Below the pieces are notes generated by a model. That model was not told where the DNA came from and searched no databases. It saw nothing but the letters and a program-made list of their open reading frames with translations. From Anaerolineae bacterium (GTDB lineage Bacteria > Chloroflexota > Anaerolineae > Aggregatilineales > Phototrophicaceae), in assembly GCA_022843745.1 (NCBI GenBank), contig JALHNB010000009.1:1-64000 (forward strand): a stretch of DNA of 64,000 nt. Direction: 5' to 3'. The position numbers were made by a program, and so were the translations under genes. Of the stretch, positions 41,154 to 50,466 are shown piece after piece. The stretch's first letter is position 1, and the number at the start of each line of letters is the position of its first letter.

Positions 41154-41165
41154 AGCAATTTTTTA

Positions 41166-41477
41166 GTGAACCCAACGACTCAACCACAAAGTCCTCTCGC
41201 TATCGGCCTGGCATTCTGCGCCGGTTTAGGCTTAACGCTCATGATCGTCGCGTTGGGACTCGGCGTTATCAGCGACGCTGAAACCAATGTCAACGGTCTT
41301 GGCGTATTTTTCGCCGCCGGGTTGGTCATGCTGATCGGCGGAATCGGCGGCTGGCTGGGTGTCGCGCGGCCTTTCCAGAATTTTGATGACATTAATCTGC
41401 CCGCTGAGGACGACCACCACCACGTTGCTATCGAACCCCACGACGAACACGCCGTCGTGGAACACAAAGCGCACTGA
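41166..41477 (+). CDS. Small membrane protein with His-rich tail
   Basis: A 103-residue protein with two transmembrane helices (about 12-33 and 44-63) joined by a short loop. The soluble tail contains EDDHHHVAIEPHDEHAVVEH and ends KAH, which is rich in His, Asp and Glu and could bind divalent metal. I do not recognise a family. The start is GTG at 41166. The stop codon overlaps the era start as TGATG, so translation of the two genes is probably coupled. Confidence 0.7.
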   Translation: MNPTTQPQSPLAIGLAFCAGLGLTLMIVALGLGVISDAETNVNGLGVFFAAGLVMLIGGIGGWLGVARPFQNFDDINLPAEDDHHHVAIEPHDEHAVVEHKAH

Positions 41478-42421
41478 TGTCTGACCTCGATACCGTATTC
41501 AACGACTCATGGCCGGAAGATCATCGCTCAGGAATCGTTGCTGTTGTCGGACGGCCCAATGTCGGCAAATCGACGCTCATTAACCGGATTCTGGGTCAAA
41601 AAATCGCGATTGTCACGCCGAAGCCGCAAACGACCCAGCGCCAGCAGCTTGGCATTTACACCGTCGAGCATGGGCAAATCCTGTTCAAGGATACGCCCGG
41701 CCTGCACGCGCCCAAGCATAAACTCGGCGAATTTATGGTCGCTTCTGCTGAAGACGCGCTTAAGGATGCCGATTTAATTCTGTGGGTGCTGGATGTCGCC
41801 GTTCCCCCACAGCCCGCAGACGAGCATATCGCGCAGACCATCAGCCATCTGGGTGGTGAAAAACCGACAGTTTTGGCGTTGAACAAAGCTGACTTGCTGC
41901 AAGCGGTCAACCGGGAAGCGAATATCGCCGCACACAAAGCGCTTGTGCCACACAATCATGCCCAGCTTGTGAGCGCAATGGATGGCAGCGGAGTCAACGA
42001 ACTGGTCAATGAAATTTTGACGCGAATACCACTTGGCCCGCGCTATTACCCTGCTGATCAGGTCAGCGAAGTCAACATGCGCTTTATCGCGGCGGAAGTG
42101 ATTCGCGAAAAAATTATGCTGCACACCGAGCAGGAGATTCCGCACTCTGTCGCTGTCGAGATCGAGAGCTTTCAAGAGCGCTCGGACAACATGAGCTACA
42201 TCAGCGCGATCATCTACATCGAGCGCGAGTCACAAAAAGGCATCATCATCGGCAAGGGCGGCAGTATGATAAAGCAAATCGGCAGCGAGGCGCGTGAAGA
42301 ACTCGCGGCGATGTTCGAAACGCAGATTTATATTGATCTGCGCGTCAAAGTCTTAAAGAACTGGCGAAATGACGAGAATCTGATGAATCGGCTGGGCTAC
42401 CGGATCATTAAAGACGAGTAA
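41477..42421 (+). CDS. era: GTPase Era, 16S rRNA-binding ribosome assembly factor
   Basis: A 314-residue Era. The G domain has GRPNVGKSTLINRILGQK (residues about 25-42), the switch I Thr-rich stretch TPKPQTTQ, DTPGLHAPK (G3) and LNKADLL (G4). The C-terminal KH domain has the GKGGSMIKQIG loop that binds the 3' end of 16S rRNA. The start overlaps the preceding stop. Its 3' end abuts the convergent GNAT gene with no intergenic space. Confidence 0.96.
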   Translation: MSDLDTVFNDSWPEDHRSGIVAVVGRPNVGKSTLINRILGQKIAIVTPKPQTTQRQQLGIYTVEHGQILFKDTPGLHAPKHKLGEFMVASAEDALKDADLILWVLDVAVPPQPADEHIAQTISHLGGEKPTVLALNKADLLQAVNREANIAAHKALVPHNHAQLVSAMDGSGVNELVNEILTRIPLGPRYYPADQVSEVNMRFIAAEVIREKIMLHTEQEIPHSVAVEIESFQERSDNMSYISAIIYIERESQKGIIIGKGGSMIKQIGSEAREELAAMFETQIYIDLRVKVLKNWRNDENLMNRLGYRIIKDE

Positions 42422-42904
42422 TCAGATCAACGTCTTATAGAACAGCACGCGATCACCGCCCTGCCCATCATAATCCTTGTAAAATGGCACACCATCGAGT
42501 TCCGCGCCGTGTAATTCAGCCTGAAAGCCCATGCGAGTATGAAACGCGATTGAGGTTTTGTTGAGTGGGGACGTGACGGAACGGACAATCTCGCAGCCTT
42601 GATCGCGCACCACGTCAAAGAAGTGTTCGTAGAGCCGCTTTCCGACCCCATTTTTACGAAAATCGGGATGTACACCGACAAAATGAATGTAGGCTTCGTT
42701 GGCGAAAGTCTGGGATCGAAAGCCGATCAGAAAGCCCACGCGCTCACCCTCTGATTCCGCGATAAAACTGGTGTCGCGAAAATGGACAAAGAATAATTTG
42801 GGGAGCATCTCGCTGACGGTGCGCCCGCCCCACCAATCGTTGATGACGGAAATAATCGGGGAATAATCTGTCGCTTCAGCATGACGAATGGTGATGTCGC
42901 TCAT
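42422..42904 (-). CDS. GNAT-family N-acetyltransferase
   Basis: A 160-residue acetyltransferase. Motif A for acetyl-CoA is VGVHPDFRKNGVGKRLYEHF (about 76-95), preceded by VGFLIGFRS. The C-terminal part has TRMGFQAELHGAELDGVPFYKDYDG, typical of GNAT enzymes acting on small amines. Acceptor substrate unknown. It sits downstream of ribF on the same strand with a 28-base gap, and may be the last gene of the nusA operon. Confidence 0.88.
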   Translation of the reverse strand: MSDITIRHAEATDYSPIISVINDWWGGRTVSEMLPKLFFVHFRDTSFIAESEGERVGFLIGFRSQTFANEAYIHFVGVHPDFRKNGVGKRLYEHFFDVVRDQGCEIVRSVTSPLNKTSIAFHTRMGFQAELHGAELDGVPFYKDYDGQGGDRVLFYKTLI

Positions 42905-42932
42905 TTTTTAATATTACCGATGATGGTATCGC

Positions 42933-43853
42933 TCATTTCGAGAGATACTCCCGTCCGGCCTGGGCATCCGCGCCGATCTGGGCAATCAATTCCTGAATAC
43001 CATTGAATTTTTTCTCGGCACGAAGCCGGGTTTCAAAAGTCACTGTCAACTGCTTACCGTAAATATCGCGGTTAAAATCCAGCAAATGTGCCTCGACGGT
43101 CACGCCCTCGCCATCAAAAGTTGGCCGAACGCCCACATTCGTCACCGCCATGAAGCGCTCATCGCCAAACTGCGCCCAACATGCATAAACGCCGTTGCCG
43201 GGGATGACCTGTTCGCTCCATACCGCGACATTGGCTGTCGGAAAACCGATTTTGCGTCCGCGCTGCTCCCCATGAACAACTTCACCAGCAACCGCGTAAC
43301 TACGTCCCAGCCAGGTGCGTGCTTGCTCAACATCGCCCTCCTGAAGTGCTTTTCGGATCGCGGTACTGTTGATCGTGCCGCTGCCATTGGCGACGAGATT
43401 GATGGTACGCAGCGTAAAGCCCTTCTCATTACCCTGCGAACGCAAAAAATCGACATTGCCTTCACGCTGGTAGCCGAGAGCGAAATCTGCACCGACCCAT
43501 AAATCCTGCATTTTGAGGTGATCGAGAAGCTGATCGACAAAATCAGCGGCGCGGACATGGCGAATGGTGTCATCAAAGGGATGCGTAATCACATTATCGA
43601 CACCCAGTTTTGTGAGCTGTTCGGCTTTTTGTTCCGGCGTGGTCAGGTAATAACGCCCCTGCCAGCCGCGCAGCACCACATCGGGATGCGGAAAAAATGA
43701 CAACACCACCGCTAATCGTTCGGTGCGATGTGCTTCATCGACAAGCTGTTTAATCAAATGCTGATGGCCGATGTGAACACCATCAAAAACGCCAATGGTC
43801 ACGAGCGAAGGTTTTTCCAGACACGCATCTACCAGGTTATAGACGTGATTCAT
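42933..43853 (-). CDS. ribF: Bifunctional riboflavin kinase/FAD synthetase
   Basis: A 306-residue enzyme that makes FMN from riboflavin and then FAD. The N-terminal adenylyltransferase domain has TIGVFDGVHIGHQHLI (residues about 18-33) and an FFPHP motif. The C-terminal flavokinase domain has GRSYAVAGEVVHG, GRKIGFPTANV and the catalytic Glu region TVEAHLLDFNRDIYGK. It follows truB by 26 bases in the usual rbfA-truB-ribF order. No FMN riboswitch is seen ahead of it. Confidence 0.96.
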   Translation of the reverse strand: MNHVYNLVDACLEKPSLVTIGVFDGVHIGHQHLIKQLVDEAHRTERLAVVLSFFPHPDVVLRGWQGRYYLTTPEQKAEQLTKLGVDNVITHPFDDTIRHVRAADFVDQLLDHLKMQDLWVGADFALGYQREGNVDFLRSQGNEKGFTLRTINLVANGSGTINSTAIRKALQEGDVEQARTWLGRSYAVAGEVVHGEQRGRKIGFPTANVAVWSEQVIPGNGVYACWAQFGDERFMAVTNVGVRPTFDGEGVTVEAHLLDFNRDIYGKQLTVTFETRLRAEKKFNGIQELIAQIGADAQAGREYLSK

Positions 43854-43879
43854 AGTTTATCCGCGCTTGATTATAAAGT

Positions 43880-44761
43880 CTAAATAAAAACTTTGTGCGG
43901 CTTCCACACGCCAGCATCGCCTTTAAGTATAGCGATAAATTCGCCATCCGGGGCATAGGCCAGTGCGAGAATACCATCCTGCGCCTGCGTTCCCGGCACG
44001 GCGCGACCATGCGTGATGTGTTCAAGCGAATCGGCATCGAGGTTCACAACCGGCCAATCTGCGAAGGCGGTTCGAGGTGGAATCAGGTAGCGCTGCCAAT
44101 CATCAGTCACCAGGAGGTCATCTAAAGTGATGGCATTTTCCAGCGTAAAGCTGCCGCTGGCAACGCGAATCAAGCCTGCCAGATGTGCGCCCACGCCTAA
44201 TGCTTCGCCCACATCATAAGCAAGGCTGCGAATATACGTCCCGGCGCTGCATGTCACATCCAGCGTGAAATACGGAGGCGACCACTCACTCACCGTCAGC
44301 GCGTCGATTCGAACATGCCGAGCCTCACGCTCAACCGTTTCACCCGCCCGCGCCAATTCATAAAGTTTGCGCCCACCCTGTTTGATCGCGCTGTACATCG
44401 GCGGAATCTGACCGATTTCACCCATAAATGCGGTTAGAGCTTGCTCGACATTCGCCTGAGTAATATGTGCGCTTTCACGCTGGAGGCCAATTTCGCCCTC
44501 GGCATCGTAGGTGTCGGTTGTAACGCCGAGATGCACCCGCGCCCGATAGCGCTTGGTCGAATCCATGACATATTCGCTGAGGCGTGTTGCCGGGCCGAGG
44601 CACATGACCAGAACGCCTGTCGCCAACGGATCGAGAGTCCCGGCGTGACCGACTTTTTTGATTCGCAGGCCGCGACGGATTTTGGCGACGACATCGTGGC
44701 TCGTCACACCCAGAGGTTTGTTGATATTGAGGAAACCGAATACAGGCGTATTTTCAGGCAA
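43880..44761 (-). CDS. truB: tRNA pseudouridine-55 synthase
   Basis: A 293-residue enzyme that forms pseudouridine in the T loop of tRNAs. Conserved blocks are GFLNINKPLGVTSHDVV (about 9-25), the catalytic Asp in KVGHAGTLDPLATGVLV (about 36-52), and CSAGTYIRSLAYDVGEALG with its Tyr and Arg. A C-terminal PUA-like domain follows. Its start overlaps the end of the DHH phosphoesterase gene by 8 bases. Confidence 0.97.
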   Translation of the reverse strand: MPENTPVFGFLNINKPLGVTSHDVVAKIRRGLRIKKVGHAGTLDPLATGVLVMCLGPATRLSEYVMDSTKRYRARVHLGVTTDTYDAEGEIGLQRESAHITQANVEQALTAFMGEIGQIPPMYSAIKQGGRKLYELARAGETVEREARHVRIDALTVSEWSPPYFTLDVTCSAGTYIRSLAYDVGEALGVGAHLAGLIRVASGSFTLENAITLDDLLVTDDWQRYLIPPRTAFADWPVVNLDADSLEHITHGRAVPGTQAQDGILALAYAPDGEFIAILKGDAGVWKPHKVFI

Positions 44762-45746
44762 TGACCAGCTTACCCTCTTTGACGGCAGCCTGTAATAGCA
44801 GCGTCACCCTGGCTTTGGCAGCGTCTAATGGGCCGGGTATGGTCGCGCCGGAAGCCTGCTTATGACCGCCGCCGCCCAGGTTAAAAGCGACTTTCGCCAC
44901 ATCATAGCCAAGTTTGCTGCGGAAACTGAGTTCCACATTGCCATCGTGCAGTTCTTTATAGACGACAGCGACCATTGCTTCGTTGACCGTAATCAACAAC
45001 TGCACCAGCCCGCCATCGGTCATTTCGGAGATTCGCGCATTTTTGAGGTCGCTCTGCGTGACCGTCGCCTCGATGATGCCATGTTTCAGGGAAACGGAGG
45101 TCATTGCATGTTTCCACAGTTCGATGGTGTTGTAGGATTTCGTATCCAGAGTACGCGCCGTGACTTCGGTCAGTGAAGCGCCTGTATCCATCAACTGCAT
45201 GGCGATTTGCAGCGTCCGGGGCCGGACATTGCTGGTACGCAGACCAATCGTATCCGTCACCAGCCCGGTCAGCAGCGGCATCGCGATGTCACGGGTAAGC
45301 GGCAGATTCATGTGCGATAGCCAATCGAAAACAACTTCCGTCGCGGAAACCGCATCGACCTTGACCAGAAAAATATTGCCGAACAACGTGTTCGTGGCAT
45401 GATGGTCGAGGTTAATTACCACTTTGCTGTGCGCGCGACCATATACGCCGACCAACCCGCTGCGGGCTTCGTCACTGGAATCGACGGAAACCATCACATC
45501 CCACTCACCGCTGGCGAGTACGTCTCTTACAGTCTTTGAGCCATGTAAAAATTCGAGAAAATCCGGCACACCACCGTCAACGGCAGCATCCACTTTTTTC
45601 CCGCTATCTCGCAGGGCATTGACTAAACCCAGCAGCGATCCAATCGCGTCACCATCCGGGTTGAGGTGCGTGACAACCAGGATCGACTTGGCTTGTTCAA
45701 TCGCGTAGGCGGCTTCAGTCCAGTTTGTGGTGTTCGGTGTCGTCAT
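44754..45746 (-). CDS. nrnA: DHH/DHHA1 phosphoesterase, NrnA-like oligoribonuclease/pAp phosphatase
   Basis: A 330-residue DHH-family enzyme that likely degrades short oligoribonucleotides or dephosphorylates pAp. Metal ligands are in THLNPDGDAIGSLLGL, VSVDSSDEA and INLDHHATN, and the DHHA1 domain has GGGGHKQASGATI. Family members sit between rbfA and truB in many bacteria, as here: rbfA ends 16 bases upstream and truB overlaps it by 8 bases. Function by context and family is well supported. Confidence 0.92.
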   Translation of the reverse strand: MTTPNTTNWTEAAYAIEQAKSILVVTHLNPDGDAIGSLLGLVNALRDSGKKVDAAVDGGVPDFLEFLHGSKTVRDVLASGEWDVMVSVDSSDEARSGLVGVYGRAHSKVVINLDHHATNTLFGNIFLVKVDAVSATEVVFDWLSHMNLPLTRDIAMPLLTGLVTDTIGLRTSNVRPRTLQIAMQLMDTGASLTEVTARTLDTKSYNTIELWKHAMTSVSLKHGIIEATVTQSDLKNARISEMTDGGLVQLLITVNEAMVAVVYKELHDGNVELSFRSKLGYDVAKVAFNLGGGGHKQASGATIPGPLDAAKARVTLLLQAAVKEGKLVIA

Positions 45747-45762
45747 TCGCTCTGGCTTCTGT

Positions 45763-46158
45763 TTATTCTTCAGGTTCAGGGGGAGCAGGTGGAATTGTTA
45801 CAGGTTCAGCAGGAGCAGGCGGAATTGCCAGCTTTGAAATGAGTTGGTGCATATGCTCGCCGCGTTCCAGCGTTTCGTCCCAATGAAAATGCAGTTCGGG
45901 CGTGACGCGAACACGGATTCGTTTGCCAATTTCACGACGTAGAAATCCCTTTGCGCGTTCGAGGCTGGCGATCACAACTTCCTGGCGGCTCTCGTCGGCC
46001 AGTGCGTTGACAAATACATCGGCGTACATCAGTTCAGGGTCAAGCTTCACTTCGGTGATGGTGACATGGTGCAGCCGAGGATCAGCAATTTCACGGAGCA
46101 GTATTTCACTTAAAATGGCCTGGATACGTTCGGCCATGCGGTCACGTTTGATCGTCAT
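45763..46158 (-). CDS. rbfA: 30S ribosome-binding factor RbfA
   Basis: A 131-residue RbfA that aids 16S rRNA 5' end maturation on the small subunit. The KH-type fold is seen in RMAERIQAILSEILLREI followed by DPRLHHVTITEVKLDPEL and a conserved YADVFVN strand. The C-terminal 25 residues are an added Pro/Glu-rich tail made of two IPPAPxEP repeats, encoded by a 30-bp tandem duplication (45771-45827). RBS AAAGGA precedes the ATG. Confidence 0.94.
   Translation of the reverse strand: MTIKRDRMAERIQAILSEILLREIADPRLHHVTITEVKLDPELMYADVFVNALADESRQEVVIASLERAKGFLRREIGKRIRVRVTPELHFHWDETLERGEHMHQLISKLAIPPAPAEPVTIPPAPPEPEE
45771..45827 (-). repeat. 30-bp tandem repeat coding the RbfA tail
   Basis: Two copies starting CAGGTTCAG and ending GGAATTG (45771-45797 and 45801-45827) match at 24 of 27 positions with a 30-base period. 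They encode the repeated IPPAPxEP segment. Confidence 0.75.
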
Positions 46159-46213
46159 AAAAATTCCTTTCGCGTTGGCTCATCTATAAAGGTCTTGCCA
46201 TCTTATCGTCTTG

Positions 46214-46239
46214 CAGGGGCATATCGGTATACGCCCCTG
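46214..46239. repeat. Dispersed palindrome, copy 4 (imperfect)
   Basis: CAGGGGC (46214-46220) and GCCCCTG (46233-46239) flank a 12-base centre between infB and rbfA. Only the GGGGC arms are kept. It could form an RNA hairpin within the operon transcript. Confidence 0.6.
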
Positions 46240-46295
46240 TATTCGTATTTTGCAGCCTTTATAGACATGCGCCTTCGCTTTTGCCGTGCAGCGCG

Positions 46296-48098
46296 CTAAC
46301 TCACGCGCTCGGTGACATAAAATTCGATCAAGTCACCCACACGGAAATCATTAAATCCATCAAGGCCGATGCCGCACTCAAAGCCAGCACGCACGTCACG
46401 CACGTCTTCGTTGAAACGCTTCAACGAACTGACCGTGAGATTCTCCGCCAGCACTTTATTACCACGCTTGACGCGGGTACGGGCATTACGACGCGCTTCA
46501 CCATCGCGGATAAAGCTGCCAGCAATCGCGCCAACTTTCGAAATTTTGAATACCTGACGCACTTCGGCGGAGGCAATGGTTTTATCGGCGTAGACTGGCT
46601 CTAACATACCCTTCAACGCCAGTTCAATATCTTCCAGCAGTTTGTAGATGATATTGTATTGGCGAATGTCTACACGCTGTGTTTCGGCGGAGCGACGAGC
46701 AGCACTGTCGATTTCCACGTTGAAACCGATGATAATGGCGTTGGAGGCTGCCCCCAGCATCACGTCATTTTCGCCGATGTTGCCAATTTCCGCGGATAGA
46801 ATACGCAGGCCAATGCCCTCTGGATTGCTATCGGCGACCTGATGCAGCGAGTCCACAATCGGTTGCAGCGTACCCTGTACATCTGCTTTGATGATCAGCG
46901 TCAATTCTTTGGTCTTGCCAGCGGCAAATTGTGCAAAAACATCCTGCAAGGTCATGGCTGGCTTTGCTAGTTCAGATTCACCATCCTGGGCTGCTGTTTT
47001 GCGCTCATCGACGATGCCACGCGCGATTTTCTCGTTCTTAACCGCTTCGAAATTATCGCCCGGTTCAGGGAGATCACTTAAGCCCATAACCGCAACAGGA
47101 GTCGATGGCCCTGCTTCCTTAATGGGCTTACCGTATTCGTCATACATCGCTTTGATACGACCATAGGTTTCACCAGCAAGGATGACATCACCGGGCTTGA
47201 GTGTACCGTTTAAAACGAGCAGCGTTGCGATCACACCACGCGCGGGTTTTACTTGTGCTTCCAGCACGACTCCAGCGGGTTCAGCGGATGGATTAGCGAT
47301 AATATCGCTGTCGTCAGCCACCAGTAAAATGGCTTCCAGCAGGTCATCAATGCCCTTGCCTTCAACGGCGGCGACTGGCACGACCATCGTGTTACCATCC
47401 CAATCGTCCGGCACCAGTTCGAGTTCTGCCAACTGCGTTTTGACTCGTTCTACGTTGGCGTTACGCTTATCCACTTTGGTGATCGCCACAATGATCGGAA
47501 CATTGGCGGCACGTGCATGGTTAATGGCTTCGCGAGTCGTCGGCATCACACCATCGTCCGCCGCGACCACCAAAACCGCAATATCCGCGCCCTGCGCCCC
47601 ACGCGCCCGCATGGCTGTAAAGGCCTCATGACCAGGGGTATCGAGAAAGGTGATCTGACGACCATTGTGGATCGCGCGATAAGCACCAATATGCTGCGTG
47701 ATACCACCAGCCTCGCCCTCGGCAACTCGTGTTTTGCGGATCGTATCCAGAAGGGTGGTTTTGCCGTGATCGACGTGTCCGAGGATGGTCACAATAGGCG
47801 CACGCCGTTTCAGGTTTTCCGGCTTTTCGCTGATATAAATCTGCCGCCATTCCTGAGATTTGGCAGCTTCTTCTTTTTGGGCCTGGGCCGCAATCGCGCT
47901 TTGCGACTGAGCCTCATAACCCATCTCTTCGATAACAATTGCAGCGGTATCGTAATCAATCTGCTGATTGATCGATGCCATGATGCCGTTCGCGATCAAC
48001 TGCTTCATCACGGCAATCGGGCTGGTGTGTATCAAGTCAGCCAGTTCACGAACCGTCAAGTAATCGGGTACCAGTATAATCTGTTTTTCCTGAGCCAT
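46296..48098 (-). CDS. infB: Translation initiation factor IF-2
   Basis: A 600-residue IF-2, a GTPase that places initiator tRNA on the ribosome. It lacks the long N-terminal extension of many homologues; an IF2_N helix bundle (PDYLTVRELADLIHTSPIAV, residues 11-30) is kept. The G domain has GHVDHGKTT (107-115), DTPGHEAF (153-160) and G4 motif TKVD (207-210), where Asn is replaced by Thr. Domains II, III and the C-terminal IF2-fMet-binding domain follow. RBS GGAGGATAAG is strong. Confidence 0.96.
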   Translation of the reverse strand: MAQEKQIILVPDYLTVRELADLIHTSPIAVMKQLIANGIMASINQQIDYDTAAIVIEEMGYEAQSQSAIAAQAQKEEAAKSQEWRQIYISEKPENLKRRAPIVTILGHVDHGKTTLLDTIRKTRVAEGEAGGITQHIGAYRAIHNGRQITFLDTPGHEAFTAMRARGAQGADIAVLVVAADDGVMPTTREAINHARAANVPIIVAITKVDKRNANVERVKTQLAELELVPDDWDGNTMVVPVAAVEGKGIDDLLEAILLVADDSDIIANPSAEPAGVVLEAQVKPARGVIATLLVLNGTLKPGDVILAGETYGRIKAMYDEYGKPIKEAGPSTPVAVMGLSDLPEPGDNFEAVKNEKIARGIVDERKTAAQDGESELAKPAMTLQDVFAQFAAGKTKELTLIIKADVQGTLQPIVDSLHQVADSNPEGIGLRILSAEIGNIGENDVMLGAASNAIIIGFNVEIDSAARRSAETQRVDIRQYNIIYKLLEDIELALKGMLEPVYADKTIASAEVRQVFKISKVGAIAGSFIRDGEARRNARTRVKRGNKVLAENLTVSSLKRFNEDVRDVRAGFECGIGLDGFNDFRVGDLIEFYVTERVS

Positions 48099-48222
48099 CT
48101 TATCCTCCGCATGTGAAGCGATGGGTTCGGAAAAAGCGCGAATATACCGCTTAGTCTCTAACCCACCGCCAATAACCTACATTAAAAGTAAAGGCTTTAC
48201 GCGCCGTCATGGTATAGCCATA

Positions 48223-48489
48223 TTACGGTATAGCCTGTCGCAGGCGACTTCGATCTTCATCGGTCAACGTCATCCGTAACGCATGATTTAGTACATCTCC
48301 AGACGCTGCACGTTCCCAACACGATTGTTGGTCGCACAAATAAGCGCCCCTTCCATCAAGCTTGCTGCCAGGGTCAATCTGTAAACCACTTTCGGTACGC
48401 ACCACACGTATGAGCGTGCGTTTTTCCGCCTTTTCCCGGCAGACTACGCAGGTACGCACCGGAATGTGCTTTGGACGTTTCCCATTCAT
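48223..48489 (-). CDS. ylxR: YlxR (DUF448) RNA-binding protein
   Basis: An 88-residue YlxR-family protein with RTCVVCREKAEKRTLIRVV and the signature DGRGAYLCDQQSC. The family binds RNA and is encoded between nusA and infB in many bacteria, exactly as here (9 bases after nusA). The ribosomal L7Ae-like ylxQ gene often found next is missing; instead a 124-base gap precedes infB. Confidence 0.95.
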   Translation of the reverse strand: MNGKRPKHIPVRTCVVCREKAEKRTLIRVVRTESGLQIDPGSKLDGRGAYLCDQQSCWERAASGDVLNHALRMTLTDEDRSRLRQAIP

Positions 48490-48498
48490 GATGCCAAC

Positions 48499-50364
48499 TT
48501 AGTCCAGAAAGTCATCCCAATCATCGCGGTTCCGGCGGCCTTTACGGTGACGCTTCGAAACCACTTTTCCGATTTCCTCGTCGAACACAAGCGTGCGGCG
48601 CTTCTGACGTTCTTTCTTCTTCGTCGCCTCACCCTTGCCTTCGCCGTCCACTAACAACGCATCGACATCTTCGTCTTCTTCTTCGTCCACGCGCTCCACA
48701 GCCTTGACCACGCCAACACGTTCTTTGGGGGCAGCGGCCTGGGGAACGGGTTCATCCGCAAAAGCGTCCGGCACAATTTCGGATTCTTCAGCGGCTACTT
48801 CTGGTACAGCTACAAGGTCTTCGATGGATGCTGAAACTTCTGGTGTTTCAACGATTGGCTCAATATCTTCCGGTATGACGACTTTATCCAAAGCCGCTTG
48901 CAGCTTTGCGAACGCATCATTATTGAAGCCGGTCAGCATCTGGCGCAGGTAATTCTCATCAATCAGGAAGCGCCACATAATCTCACCCACATTACGCAGC
49001 GGTTGCAGCGCTTCGACCACCTCGTCCGGCAGGTCGAGCGTTTCAACAGGCAGTTCGAACGCGCGTTGCGGCAGCGTGGATTTGACCATATTGATTTCAG
49101 ACATACGCGCCTGTCGTTCGGCATCGCGTTCAGCGACCAAACGCCGTTCGACAACATCCGCGAATTTGCCTAATGTCTGATATTCTTCCGGCATGACAGT
49201 ACGGTTAGCAGCCTTCTTCTCCATAATGCGGGAGACTTCGGCCACCAGTTCGGGGTGTTGTGCAGGAAGTTCTGAAAGCGGCGGGAAACCGATTTTACTC
49301 AGTGCGTCCTGAATAGCTTCAGTCACGCTCTTGATATCAATGCGCCAACCCGTTAGCTTAGCTGCTAGACGCGCGTTTTGACCCTCGCGTCCAATCGCCA
49401 ATGAAAGTTGATCGTCAGGCACAATCACGACGGCTGTGCGCCCCGTCGCCAGATCATCTTCGAGGTAAACGCCATTGACTCTGGCGGGACTCAGCGCTTT
49501 GGCAATAAAGGCCTGCTGATCGGGATTCCACTCAATAACATCGATTTTTTCTTCATGAAGCTCTTTAACGATGTTCTGGATACGCATCCCGCGCATTCCA
49601 ACGCACGCGCCTACAGGGTCAATGCCCTCTTGCAGCGCGGCGACGGCGACCTTTGAACGATAACCGGCTTCACGGGCGATATTCTTGATTTCGACCTGGC
49701 CGTTGTAGATTTCGGGGACTTCGTATTCAAGCAGGCGGCGGAGCATATTGCGATGACTGCGGCTGACGATGATTTGCGGCCCGCGATTGCTTCGCTTGAC
49801 CTCAAGGACATACGTCCGCACCTTGTCATGCGCTTTGTAGCGTTCACCGGGGATTTGCTGTGCACGGGGCAGAATTGCCTCGGCACGTCCCAGGCTCAAC
49901 GTCACCATCGCGGCATTGACACTTTGTACCGTGCCAGTGATTAAATCGCCTTCGCGATCCGCATACTCGTCGTAGAGTGAACTCCGCTCGGCCTCACGAA
50001 TCTTTTGTAGAATGACCTGTTTGGCCGTCTGCGCCGCGATTCGCCCAAATTTCTTCGTCGTTCCCTCAACCTGCACCATCACCATATCGCCAAGCTGCGC
50101 GTCAGGTTCGTAATAACGAGCCTTTTCGAGCGTGACCTCGGTATTGGGGTTTTCAACGGATTCAACGACTTCTTTTTCGACAAAAATACGCGCACGCCCT
50201 GTGCCTGGGTCAATATTTGCCTCAACACGCTGGGCAGCGCTGGCGGCGGCATCACGCCGGTAAGCGGATACTAGAGCTGTCTGCAAAGCCTCTAGCACTA
50301 TTTCACGCGGCAATGACCGCAATTCGGTAATCTCATTGAAGGCGACTTCAAACTCGCTTCTCAT
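48499..50364 (-). CDS. nusA: Transcription elongation/termination factor NusA with acidic-basic C-terminal tail
   Basis: A 621-residue NusA. The N-terminal RNA polymerase-binding domain covers residues 1-125, then S1 (about 135-200: YADREGDLITGTVQSVNAAM) and two KH domains (GACVGMRGMRIQNIVKELHGE-like region and LAIGREGQNARLAAKLTG). Residues about 370-490 are helical. The last 120 residues form an unusual acidic tract (SIEDLVAVPEVAAEESEIV) followed by a basic tail RRTLVFDEEIGKVVSKRHRK and DDWDDFLD. No rimP gene lies upstream. It heads the seven-gene minus-strand operon. Confidence 0.95.
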   Translation of the reverse strand: MRSEFEVAFNEITELRSLPREIVLEALQTALVSAYRRDAAASAAQRVEANIDPGTGRARIFVEKEVVESVENPNTEVTLEKARYYEPDAQLGDMVMVQVEGTTKKFGRIAAQTAKQVILQKIREAERSSLYDEYADREGDLITGTVQSVNAAMVTLSLGRAEAILPRAQQIPGERYKAHDKVRTYVLEVKRSNRGPQIIVSRSHRNMLRRLLEYEVPEIYNGQVEIKNIAREAGYRSKVAVAALQEGIDPVGACVGMRGMRIQNIVKELHEEKIDVIEWNPDQQAFIAKALSPARVNGVYLEDDLATGRTAVVIVPDDQLSLAIGREGQNARLAAKLTGWRIDIKSVTEAIQDALSKIGFPPLSELPAQHPELVAEVSRIMEKKAANRTVMPEEYQTLGKFADVVERRLVAERDAERQARMSEINMVKSTLPQRAFELPVETLDLPDEVVEALQPLRNVGEIMWRFLIDENYLRQMLTGFNNDAFAKLQAALDKVVIPEDIEPIVETPEVSASIEDLVAVPEVAAEESEIVPDAFADEPVPQAAAPKERVGVVKAVERVDEEEDEDVDALLVDGEGKGEATKKKERQKRRTLVFDEEIGKVVSKRHRKGRRNRDDWDDFLD

Positions 50365-50466
50365 GTTACTTATCTACGACTCCCATAGATCGTCTGGAAT
50401 TTTTCGGGGGGTGCTTTCGGGTGACGAACGAAAGTATAACTTTAACGAAATTAAATAATATAAAGA

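Noticed and set aside
41069-41165. Riboswitch or leader RNA before the era gene pair
   Set aside because: The region is under 100 bases, with only a long-loop inverted repeat and no recognisable riboswitch core.
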